Shown: positions 32,760 through 39,913 of the stretch, one piece after another | How positions within the stretch are numbered: the stretch's first letter is position 1 | Layout of the letters: each line of letters opens with the position of its first letter | Source: Verrucomicrobiia bacterium | GTDB taxonomy: Bacteria; Verrucomicrobiota; Verrucomicrobiia; Limisphaerales; JADLHS01 | NCBI GenBank assembly: GCA_011525685.1 | Contig: WYBW01000073.1 | Span: 1 to 59,737, forward strand | Reading direction: 5' to 3' | Length of the DNA: 59,737 nt | Position numbers and translations under genes: made by a program | The notes under the pieces: generated by a model | What the model saw: the letters and a program-made list of their open reading frames with translations, nothing else | What the model was told of the DNA's origin: nothing | Databases searched by the model: none

Positions 32760-34303
32760 GGAAGTGTGGAGTTGTTCTCGGGTAAATCCGGTTGCGCACC
32801 GATCATTTGGAGGGCTTCGAGATCGCCAAGGCCGCAGCACAGGACGAGTTCAGACATCATCTGGTATTGCTCGGCCACGGCGCGGGCGAACATGAGGCGT
32901 GCGTCGAGCAACATGCGACGCGCGTCGAGCACGTCGCGAAACATGCCCCGACCCGCTTCCCAGGCGGCGCGGGCGCTGGCGAGCGCGGTTTCGCTGCGGG
33001 GAATGATCTCGTCGCGATAAAGCACCGCCTCGCGACGCGCGGCGTCAATCTGCACGGTGAGATTGTGAACCTCCTCGCGCACCGCCAGTGTGTAATCGGC
33101 CGTTTCGGCTTCAACGGTTTTGAGCCGGGCTTCGCTGCGCTGCAGGTCGGCACGGTATTTGGCGCGATTGAACAGGGGGAGATTGAAACTGAGCATGAAC
33201 TCGGCCTGCCGCCATTCGCCGTTGCCGGAGTAGTTGCGGCTCTCCGCGCCCAGCATGACGTCGGGCACGCGCATCCGGCGCGTCTCCGCGACCATGGCTT
33301 CGGCTTGCTTGATTTGCTCGCGCTTCACGAGCAGGCGCGGTTCATTCCTGAGCGCAAACTCCACGAGCCGTTGATTGAAAAACACCGGCCCGGCGAGCGG
33401 GGGCAGTTCGAGCGTGGGCCAAGGCGTGTTCAGTTCACGGTTCAAGAGGCGGTTGAGTGCGAGCTGCGATTGGGCGAGCCGGGCGCGGTCGGTCTTCAAC
33501 TGTTCGGCCCGTTTGGCGCGTTCGTTCTGGACCTGGAGTAAATCGAACTGGGACGCGCCGCCCACGCCGTAGCTGGCTTCAGTGGTTTCGGCGAGCGTTT
33601 GGAGATAGGCCAGGTCCTGTTCGCCGATGGCAACGGTTTGTCCGGCGAAGGAAGCGCGGAAGAGCGCTCTTGCCAGTTCGCTGCGCAATTCCTGGAAGCG
33701 CATTTCGGCATCGGCCATCTCGACGGCGAGTTCGGCGCGGGCCACGTTGCGGGCGAGCTTGGGTTTGCCCCAGAGCGGCAGCTTCTGTTCCACGCCATAG
33801 GCAATGTCACCATCTTCGGCGCGCATCATTTCCTCGGCGGCCATGCCGCCAAATTTGAGTGTCGGATCCTCCCAGGTGCGGACCGCCGCGACGGACGCGG
33901 CAGCCGCGTTGGTGCGGGCGGCGGCGGCGGCGAGCGCCGGATGGTTGGTGCGCATTTCCTCCGCGAACTGATTGACCAGTTCGGCAGTGAGCATCAGTGA
34001 GGCAACAGGTGAAGCCGAATTAGGGTTGACGCCCGCCCTCACCGCGGCCCTCTCCCCCGGGGAGAGGGAGGGCGATTGGGGGCGGGCCAATGATTCTGAG
34101 GCTCTGGGTTCAATCTCCGATTGCTGATTACTCGCGACCAGCAATCCTCGTGTGCCTGAAATCTCCGCCTGCGTCTGAATCGGCGGACGATGCTCCCTCT
34201 GCTGGGGGAGAGGACCGGGGTGAGCGTGGGCGCCGGCCACAAGCTCATCGGCCTTCACGATGGCTGCGCACCCGATCAAACTGGCGAGGACAATTCTCTT
34301 CAT
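32756..34303 (-). CDS. TolC-family outer-membrane efflux protein with repeat-derived N-terminal insertion
   Basis: Outer-membrane channel of the tripartite metal pump (CusC/CzcC type), 515 aa. Signal peptide MKRIVLASLIGCAAIVKA, then a region (about residues 25-95) encoded by a palindromic repeat element and not expected in the family (AHPGPLPQQR at one end, SLSPGERAAVRAGV at the other). The true mature domain starts at TAELVNQFAEEMRTNHPAL, with long helical repeats and the beta-strand pieces of the OEP fold (LPLWGKPKLARNVARAELAV, FMLSFNLPLFNRAKYRADL). First of three tightly linked pump genes; the stop overlaps the adaptor start by 4 bp. Confidence 0.9.
   Translation of the reverse strand: MKRIVLASLIGCAAIVKADELVAGAHAHPGPLPQQREHRPPIQTQAEISGTRGLLVASNQQSEIEPRASESLARPQSPSLSPGERAAVRAGVNPNSASPVASLMLTAELVNQFAEEMRTNHPALAAAAARTNAAAASVAAVRTWEDPTLKFGGMAAEEMMRAEDGDIAYGVEQKLPLWGKPKLARNVARAELAVEMADAEMRFQELRSELARALFRASFAGQTVAIGEQDLAYLQTLAETTEASYGVGGASQFDLLQVQNERAKRAEQLKTDRARLAQSQLALNRLLNRELNTPWPTLELPPLAGPVFFNQRLVEFALRNEPRLLVKREQIKQAEAMVAETRRMRVPDVMLGAESRNYSGNGEWRQAEFMLSFNLPLFNRAKYRADLQRSEARLKTVEAETADYTLAVREEVHNLTVQIDAARREAVLYRDEIIPRSETALASARAAWEAGRGMFRDVLDARRMLLDARLMFARAVAEQYQMMSELVLCCGLGDLEALQMIGAQPDLPENNSTLP
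34030..34231. repeat. CTCACCC/CTCTCCC palindromic element inside outer-membrane factor gene
   Basis: Arms 34030-34069 and 34193-34231 (cgcccgccctcaccgcgg type and its complement) pair over about 35 bp with few mismatches, with 123 nt between. It lies fully in frame and encodes about 67 residues between the signal peptide and mature channel. The arms match the copies at 10041-10170 and 30899-31029. Confidence 0.78.
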
Positions 34304-34388
34304 GATCACAATTCTTCCACGGACAGGGGACAGCGAAAACCCGCAACGCGTCGTTGCGGTACACACTACGGGCGTGAACAAGGAAGAA

Positions 34389-34736
34389 TCAGATCAGCAG
34401 GGCGCAATGCCGCGTGAAGAGCGGCACGCCTGCACACCTCAGCAGGTCTATCGCGGAAGAAAACGGTACGGTCGCCTCCACAACTGGCAAAAGCCAGGCC
34501 ACGGCGATCGTGGCAGGAAAGAACGCACCCAGTTCGATGCCTGACCGTGCTGGAGGCGGCGCAGGAACGGACGTTGAGGGAGAGGAGGAAGACTCGGAAA
34601 AGCAACAACCGGTTCCGCCGCAGGCGCAGCAGGTGCAGGGAGAGTTCGAGTCGCCAGTGATTGAAGTTGGCGCCGCCAAGCTCACCTGCGCCCAGACGAG
34701 CAAAAGGCTGAACAGGATGACCAACGGCTTTTTCAC
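34389..34736 (-). CDS. Small exported Cys-rich protein of the metal locus
   Basis: A 115-aa protein with a signal peptide (KKPLVILFSLLLVWAQVSLA), a Cys cluster CTCCACGGTGCC at about residues 34-45, a Ser/Pro linker, and a hydrophobic C-terminal segment (FFPATIAVAWLLPVVEATV). Start is a GTG at 34736. No family recognised. Between the TRASH-domain gene and the efflux genes, and on the same strand, it is a candidate periplasmic metal-binding accessory, analogous in place to small CusF-type proteins but unrelated in sequence. Confidence 0.65.
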   Translation of the reverse strand: MKKPLVILFSLLLVWAQVSLAAPTSITGDSNSPCTCCACGGTGCCFSESSSSPSTSVPAPPPARSGIELGAFFPATIAVAWLLPVVEATVPFSSAIDLLRCAGVPLFTRHCALLI

Positions 34737-34793
34737 AGGAGCAAGTTAATCAGGCTGGGCGTGACCTCCAAGCCCGATCTTGGCATTTGCAAA

Positions 34794-35081
34794 TTACTTC
34801 TTGGCCTTCTTTTCGGCGGCTTCCAGCTTCTTGATGAACTTGGAGGGGTCCTTCTTGAAATCCTTCAAGCAGGACTTGCAGCACATCTTGATCTCGCGAC
34901 CTTCGTGCGTGAACACGTAGGGCTTGCCCATTCCACCGAGCTTTTCGTCGGTCACGATGCAGGTATCGAGCGGATAAGGCTTGGGCTTTTCGACCTTCTT
35001 TTCAGCGGCGAAACCGGCCAGGGGCGCGGTCAGGTAAGCCGCTGCTAGTGTGATGGCCGTCAGTGTTTTGAGCTTTTTCAT
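34794..35081 (-). CDS. Exported TRASH/YHS-like metal-binding protein
   Basis: A 95-aa periplasmic protein: signal peptide ending near PLAGFAAEKK, then a TRASH-type motif, CIVTDEKLGG ... MCCKSCLKDFKKDP, with the Cys-x(about 20)-Cys-x2-3-Cys spacing of metal-binding treble-clef domains. The Lys-rich tail is soluble. The ATG at 35081 has a GGAAAA box about 8 nt upstream. First gene after the promoter at 35109-35139, so it should lead the metal-efflux transcription unit. Probable role: copper or other soft-metal capture. Confidence 0.8.
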   Translation of the reverse strand: MKKLKTLTAITLAAAYLTAPLAGFAAEKKVEKPKPYPLDTCIVTDEKLGGMGKPYVFTHEGREIKMCCKSCLKDFKKDPSKFIKKLEAAEKKAKK

Positions 35082-35108
35082 AATCATTTTCCGTGTGTGA
35101 CTGCGCTT

Positions 35109-35139
35109 ATTATACGCCACATCCGAAAAAATCCTTCAA
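35109..35139 (-). promoter_or_regulatory. Sigma-70-type promoter for the metal-efflux operon
   Basis: On the minus strand a perfect -10 TATAAT (35109-35114) follows a -35 TTGAAG (35134-35139) with a 19-bp spacer, a little longer than optimal. The predicted transcript start is near 35102, about 20 nt before the TRASH-protein ATG. The long spacer recalls MerR-type metal-controlled promoters, but no MerR gene is in the window. Confidence 0.5.
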
Positions 35140-35318
35140 CTATTTTCAACAGGCGGTGTGGACCGACACCCAATGCAGTCCAGATTCTCAAACCTCGCCC
35201 TGAACCAGGACGTGGAAATGACTTCGCAATCGTTTTGTGCGGGATTTTGCCATCGCCGGGGTAATGCCATGAGAACGCTTCAGCGCGATGAGTCGCTGGG
35301 CGAAAGCGGAAAACGAAA

Positions 35319-35675
35319 ATGAAAACGAAAAACATCCTCACAATCATCGGCGCGGTCACACTAACCGCGATTACCATCAGCCTGAATGCCGGCGAACCAT
35401 TGCGTTCACCGCGCGCTCTGGACAATGAAATCAAGATTGTCCCTGCCACGATGGAGAAGGCGACGGTCAGCGCGGAGAACCGCAGGTTCACCGGATCGCC
35501 CCGGGCACTCGACAATCAGGGGAATCACGTCAAGGGAACTACTGTCTCCGCGAACCTGACAGCTCGAAAATGCGCGGTCATCGGCAGCCCGCGTCACGCC
35601 GAGAATGCGAACCTGTCGTGCTGCAAGTTTGCCAAGTCATCCTGCGCGGCGACGCTGGCGTGCTGCGCAAAGTAA
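35319..35675 (+). CDS. Small secreted protein with SPRALDN repeats and Cys-rich tail
   Basis: A 118-aa protein with a clear signal peptide (ITISLNAG near residue 25). The mature part has three spaced repeats: RSPRALDN, GSPRALDN and GSPRHAEN (about 30 residues apart). It ends with a Cys-rich tail LSCCKFAKSSCAATLACCAK containing five Cys, preceded by RKCAV. I know no named family. It precedes the anti-sigma/sensor/sigma genes on the same strand and diverges from the efflux operon, so a role as metal-binding secreted peptide or as target of the sigma factor is inferred. Confidence 0.7.
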   Translation: MKTKNILTIIGAVTLTAITISLNAGEPLRSPRALDNEIKIVPATMEKATVSAENRRFTGSPRALDNQGNHVKGTTVSANLTARKCAVIGSPRHAENANLSCCKFAKSSCAATLACCAK

Positions 35676-35748
35676 GGCGCGGATTGTCATGGAGAAAAAC
35701 CGTCCTTAAACTGTGGGTGGCGGAGCACATCCGCCACCTGCTTGACAA

Positions 35749-36072
35749 ATGAACGAAGAAAATCAAAACCCGGATGACGCCAGGCTGCGTGCGATGTTGC
35801 GCCAATCGCTGCCGGCCGCGCCTTTACCACCGCGCTTTCAGCAAGAAGTCTGGCGCCGGATCGAGCGTGCGGAAGCCGGTCACTCCGTCGAAAAACGGAA
35901 CTGGCTGGATTTGATTGCCAGTTGGATCGTGCGACCAAAACTCGCGTTCGCCAGCGCAGCGGTTCTGGTTCTGATGGGTGCGTTGCTTGGGGTTCGCGAA
36001 GGCTTCCAGACCGCGCGTCACGATGCGCAGACACGTTACCTGGCAGCCGTCGCCCCCGACGTGCTGCGTTGA
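35749..36072 (+). CDS. Single-helix anti-sigma-like membrane protein (CnrY-like position)
   Basis: A 107-aa protein: cytoplasmic N-terminal part of about 60 residues (ARLRAMLRQSLPAAPLPPRFQQEVWRRIE; core RFQQEVWRRIE), one transmembrane helix (LAFASAAVLVLMGALLG, about 64-80), and a short periplasmic tail. No classical zinc anti-sigma motif is present. Gene order (this, then metal sensor, then ECF sigma) equals cnrY-cnrX-cnrH, where CnrY holds the sigma factor at the membrane. Its TGA overlaps the next ATG (TGATG). The anti-sigma role is inferred from context. Confidence 0.72.
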   Translation: MNEENQNPDDARLRAMLRQSLPAAPLPPRFQQEVWRRIERAEAGHSVEKRNWLDLIASWIVRPKLAFASAAVLVLMGALLGVREGFQTARHDAQTRYLAAVAPDVLR

Positions 36073-36572
36073 TGGCCATGCGCCAATCCCTTGCCATAGT
36101 GCTCGGCGCGCTCGCGGCTGGCGTCGCGGTGTTTGCGGGTGCGTTTTTTGTTTCGCAACGACTATGCGCCAGCCGCCTGGCCAATCCCGCGGACGATCTT
36201 GCCTGGCTGCGACAGGAGTTCCGCCTGCGCGAAGGTGAGCTTGCGCGCATTCGTGAACTGCACGAGGGCTACCTGCCCAAGTGCCGTGAGATGTGCCAGA
36301 GCATCACGGCCAAAAGGCGCGAGGTGGACCAGGCGTTGATTGGGGAAGCGATCATTACGGCAGCCATCGAGCAAAAGGTCATGGAACTTTGCGAACTCCG
36401 CGCCCGGTGCCAGTTGCAAATGTTGCGTCACTTCGCGGAAGTCAGCCAGGTGATGCCGCCGGAGCAGGGCAAACGCTATCTCACGGAGATGCAGCGCCTG
36501 ACGCTTGGCCTCCACGAACAGATCGAGCAATCCATGTCTGGTGCTGCCGGCCATTCACATGGACACGAATGA
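36072..36572 (+). CDS. Membrane-anchored metal sensor (CnrX/Metal_resist family)
   Basis: A 166-aa protein with one N-terminal anchor helix (residues 7-28) and a periplasmic helical-hairpin domain. WLRQEFRLREGELARI and ELHEGYLPKCREMCQSI are typical of the CnrX/Spy-like Metal_resist fold. Candidate ligands: His64, Cys71, Met74, Cys75, Met104, Cys107, Cys113, Met117, His120, plus a HSHGHE tail. The Cys and Met content suggests Cu(I) or another soft metal rather than the Ni/Co of CnrX. The start at 36072 overlaps the anti-sigma-like gene by one base; the stop overlaps the sigma gene by 14 bp. Confidence 0.82.
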   Translation: MAMRQSLAIVLGALAAGVAVFAGAFFVSQRLCASRLANPADDLAWLRQEFRLREGELARIRELHEGYLPKCREMCQSITAKRREVDQALIGEAIITAAIEQKVMELCELRARCQLQMLRHFAEVSQVMPPEQGKRYLTEMQRLTLGLHEQIEQSMSGAAGHSHGHE

Positions 36573-37143
36573 GGCCGACGCCCGCGACCGGGCGGACATG
36601 GAACGCTTGATCGCCGGCCACGACGCGGCGCTCAACGATTTGATGGAGCGCCACGCCACACCCGTGTTCCAATTTCTTTGCCGGATGCTCGGCAACGAGG
36701 ATGACGCCAACGACGCGGCGCAGGAGACGTTTGCGCGGGTTTACCGCGCCCGGGCGACATTCCGTTTGGATCAGAGATTCTCCACGTGGTGCTACACGAT
36801 TGCGGCGAATCTGGCTCGCAATCAATTTCGCTGGCGCGCACGACACCCCAACGTATCGCTTGACGCTGATTCAGAAACCACGGGGCAACCCATTGCCAAT
36901 TCACTTTCAGCCGGCGAACCGACACCAAGCGAACAGGCGCTTGCCGCCGAACGAGCGGCTGCCGTTCGCGCCGCCGTGAACCGTTTGCCCGACGATTTGC
37001 GCGAGGCAATCGTCTTGTGCGAGTGGGAAGACCTGAGCCTGGCCGAAGCGGCGGCCATTCTTGAGGTCACTCCGAAGGCCGTGGAATCTCGACTTTACCG
37101 CGCGCGAAAGATTCTGCGGGACCGGTTGAAGAAATGGCTTTGA
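36559..37143 (+). CDS. ECF RNA polymerase sigma factor (CnrH/RpoE-like)
   Basis: A 194-aa sigma-70 family protein. Region 2 spans FQFLCRMLGNEDDANDAAQETFARVY and FSTWCYTIAANLARNQ (core DAAQETFARVY). Region 4 is LPDDLREAIVLCEWEDLSLAEAAAIL with helix-turn-helix VTPKAVESRLYRARKIL. Start ATG 36559 lies inside the end of the sensor gene, so translation is coupled. Sitting third after an anti-sigma-like gene and a metal sensor, it should be released by periplasmic metal and drive efflux genes and possibly its own unit. Confidence 0.92.
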   Translation: MDTNEADARDRADMERLIAGHDAALNDLMERHATPVFQFLCRMLGNEDDANDAAQETFARVYRARATFRLDQRFSTWCYTIAANLARNQFRWRARHPNVSLDADSETTGQPIANSLSAGEPTPSEQALAAERAAAVRAAVNRLPDDLREAIVLCEWEDLSLAEAAAILEVTPKAVESRLYRARKILRDRLKKWL

Positions 37144-37180
37144 ATTGAAAGCGGCCGTTCCTTTCAGGCGGGCATCACGC

Positions 37181-39130
37181 TCACGGCACTTTCACAAACG
37201 GCGGTATCGGACAATCGAGCGTGTCGGCGATGGCCCGCAGCAACTCGGCCTCGTGTTCCTGAATCACGCCGTCCGCACCGACAACTTGGACGCAGGCTTC
37301 CAGCAGGTTCTTCTTGATCTGCGGCACCGCGAGGGCGAGGCGGTTGAGCGCCGCATCCACGGCGGCCAGGCCGGCCTTTTCGCGCGGCAGCAGTTTGAGT
37401 TCAAGGTCGCCGGCACGCAGATGCGGCGCTCCCTTGCGGAAGGCGTTTCCTGCCTGAGCGGGGTCTGCGCCGCCGATGTGCGCGAGGGCCGATAGCAAGA
37501 CGCCGCAGTCGGCCACCAAAGGTTTGATCGAATAGTACTGGGCTGCGGGAGGACGCTTGTGGGCGAAGTGTGGCTCCAGATGGTGGCGGATGATCTTCTG
37601 CAGAACGAATTCAAACAGGTCAATCTGCCGGTCGCTTTCGATGAGCCACTTGAGGGTGCGGGTGAATGATTGAAACTCTCCCAGCGGCAGTTCTCGCAAC
37701 GCCGGCATGGCCAGTTCCACCAAGGGCAGGCGCGCGCGAGCGGCGACCGGCTGGACTTCTGGAACGAGGGCCGCAGTGGTCTCGTGGACCTCCCGGCTGG
37801 CCTGCCGCGCGAGTTGCAGGAGTTGTTGTTCGCGGGTGGCGCCGTCGTGGCTCAGGAGCAGTGCATAAATCAGGGCGACGGCTTTAAGCGGCTCGCGCGC
37901 GGCCGCTTGAATGCCCTCGGGGAGGGAGTCGCGCAATTGCTCGGCATAGCGCAGGTGCAGCGCCGTCGGCGCGCCCAGACTGGGAAGCACGTTCTGCGGC
38001 TGGACGGACGTGGAACTGAGACTGGCAGCGGCCAACGCAGAGGCGTGCGGCTGCGGAAAAGGGATCACCGGCGGAATGGCCGGTGGGCGGGATTGGCGAG
38101 GGCGCTCTGAAGCGGCCTCGTCACCGGCGGGCTGGACGACACGGGGGAACTTGCCGTCCCAATGCGGATCAATGGCCCGGATGCGCTTTTCCAAGGGCGG
38201 GTGCGTAGCCAGCGAGTTCAACGCAGCTTCGCCCAATCCATTCCCGAAAAACATGTGGCTGGCTTCCGCGGCGTGAGGAGAGATGAGTTTCGAGCCGTAA
38301 ACCAAGCCGCCGATTTTCTGCAATGCGCCGGACAGACCCGCGGGGTTGCGCGTGAATTGCACCGCCGCCGCGTCCGCCAGGAATTCCCGCTGCCGGCTGA
38401 CGGCGGCTTGAATCAGTCGCCCGAAGAAAACTCCCACCCAACCGATGATGATCAGCGCCAGGCCCAGCAATGGCAGGGGATTCTTGCGTCCGCGCGTGTA
38501 GATCAAAACCCGCCCGACGACCGCGAGACACAGGATGCCGAAGATGATTCCCATGAGGCGGAGGTTGAGACGCATGTCGCCGTTGAGGATGTGGCTGAAC
38601 TCGTGCGCGATGACTCCCTGCAATTCATCGCGCTTGAGCAGTTGCATGCAGCCGCGAGTCACCCCAATGGCCGCGTCGCCCGGAGTATGACCGGCGGCAA
38701 AGGCGTTGATGCCCATTTCCCGATCGAGCACATAAACCTGCGGCACAGGCACGCCCGAGGCGAGGGCCATTTCCTCGACGACATTGAGCAGCTTGCGCTC
38801 GTCCGGGACGTTGGTGTTGGGCGAGAGCCGCCGGCCGCCGAGCGATTGCGCCACCGCGCCGCCGCCCGAGGACAGTTGGGAGATTTTGACCGCGCTGCCA
38901 CAGGCCACCACCGCCAGCGTGCCGAGCGCCACATACAAGAGCAGTTGCGGATTCCAAAGGGCGACCGCCGGCGCGGCTTGCGGAGGACGGCCCTGGGCGG
39001 CGACGCCGGCGAACACCACCAGACTCACAAAGTAAACCGACGCGATGATCAACAGGACGGCGATCACGAAATAGAACACCAGCAGCTTGGTGTTCTTGCG
39101 TGCCTTGTCCTGGCGGGCGAAGAAATCCAT
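37181..39130 (-). CDS. M48 family metalloprotease (HtpX-like) with C-terminal TerB-like region
   Basis: Membrane zinc protease of 649 aa. Helices near 15-40 and 60-80; zinc motif HEFSH at 176-180 in VIAHEFSHILNGD, third ligand Glu in REFLADAAAVQFTRNP, and THPPLEKRI. After about residue 330 there is a Pro-rich linker and a long soluble extension ending in a TerB-like helix set (VVGADGVIQEHEAELLRAIA). ATG 39130 is chosen over the upstream TTG because that lies in a small palindrome. It follows lemA by 28 bp; LemA plus M48 protease is a recurring pair. Confidence 0.9.
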   Translation of the reverse strand: MDFFARQDKARKNTKLLVFYFVIAVLLIIASVYFVSLVVFAGVAAQGRPPQAAPAVALWNPQLLLYVALGTLAVVACGSAVKISQLSSGGGAVAQSLGGRRLSPNTNVPDERKLLNVVEEMALASGVPVPQVYVLDREMGINAFAAGHTPGDAAIGVTRGCMQLLKRDELQGVIAHEFSHILNGDMRLNLRLMGIIFGILCLAVVGRVLIYTRGRKNPLPLLGLALIIIGWVGVFFGRLIQAAVSRQREFLADAAAVQFTRNPAGLSGALQKIGGLVYGSKLISPHAAEASHMFFGNGLGEAALNSLATHPPLEKRIRAIDPHWDGKFPRVVQPAGDEAASERPRQSRPPAIPPVIPFPQPHASALAAASLSSTSVQPQNVLPSLGAPTALHLRYAEQLRDSLPEGIQAAAREPLKAVALIYALLLSHDGATREQQLLQLARQASREVHETTAALVPEVQPVAARARLPLVELAMPALRELPLGEFQSFTRTLKWLIESDRQIDLFEFVLQKIIRHHLEPHFAHKRPPAAQYYSIKPLVADCGVLLSALAHIGGADPAQAGNAFRKGAPHLRAGDLELKLLPREKAGLAAVDAALNRLALAVPQIKKNLLEACVQVVGADGVIQEHEAELLRAIADTLDCPIPPFVKVP

Positions 39131-39158
39131 TGCCAATTATCAATCGGCAATTGGTCAT

Positions 39159-39761
39159 TCAGAACTGCACCTTCGGCGCCTCGCGTTCCTCGGGTTTCTC
39201 CACGGCGAACAATTCGGCGGCGGTGAAATTGAACATGCCGGCGATGATGTTGCTCGGGAAAACCTCGCGTTGCGTGTTGTAGGCCATCACGCTGTCATTG
39301 TAAGCCTGCCGGGCGAAGGAGACCTTGTTTTCCGTTGAGGTCAATTCTTCCATGAGCTGCATCATCGTCTGATTGGCCTTGAGGTCAGGGTAAGCCTCGG
39401 ACAAGGCGAACAACCGTCCCAGCGTGCCGGTCAACGTGCCTTCGGCGGCAATGAGTTGTTTCATCGCCTCCGGATTGGCGGGGTCCGCCGCCACCCGCGT
39501 GCTGGCCGACGACGCGGCGTTGCGCGCGGAGATCACGGCCTCCAGCGTGCCGCGTTCGTGTTTGAGATAGCCCTTGGCGGTCTCGACGAGATTTGGAATC
39601 AGGTCGTAGCGCCGCTTGAGTTGCACGTCAATCTGCGCCCACGCGTTCTTGAACCGGTTGCGCAACGTGACCAGCTTGTTGTAGCCGCCAATCACGAAGA
39701 ACACGGCGAACAGCGCCAGCGCGCCAATCACGATCACGATCAAAAGCAGTAGCGATCCCAT
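39159..39761 (-). CDS. lemA: LemA family protein
   Basis: A 200-aa membrane-anchored helical protein. One N-terminal helix (LLLLIVIVIGALALFAVFFV), then the family signature YNKLVTLRNRFKNAWAQIDVQLKRRYDLIPNLVETAKGY (core AQIDVQLKRRYDLIPNLVET) and the C-terminal YNDSVMAYNTQREVFPSNIIA. Probably works with the M48 protease gene directly downstream. ATG 39761 places the helix correctly. Confidence 0.94.
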   Translation of the reverse strand: MGSLLLLIVIVIGALALFAVFFVIGGYNKLVTLRNRFKNAWAQIDVQLKRRYDLIPNLVETAKGYLKHERGTLEAVISARNAASSASTRVAADPANPEAMKQLIAAEGTLTGTLGRLFALSEAYPDLKANQTMMQLMEELTSTENKVSFARQAYNDSVMAYNTQREVFPSNIIAGMFNFTAAELFAVEKPEEREAPKVQF

Positions 39762-39913
39762 AAAGACCTTTCTGTTAAGTTTTGCCAGACAAGTAGGACA
39801 ACGCGCCGCCGCGGGCAATTACAATCTCGCCGCGCGAGTGGAGTGCGGAAGCACCGACGCCATTGAAGTTGGCCGAGTGGTCCGTTCCGGGGTGTTTTGG
39901 CGGTCCAGGACGT

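Noticed and set aside
35212..35235. Possible ECF promoter (ggaaat ... cgtttt) upstream of the secreted SPRALDN protein
   Set aside because: Spacing of about 11 bp is too short for a -35/-10 pair of ECF type; no second copy before the other metal genes.
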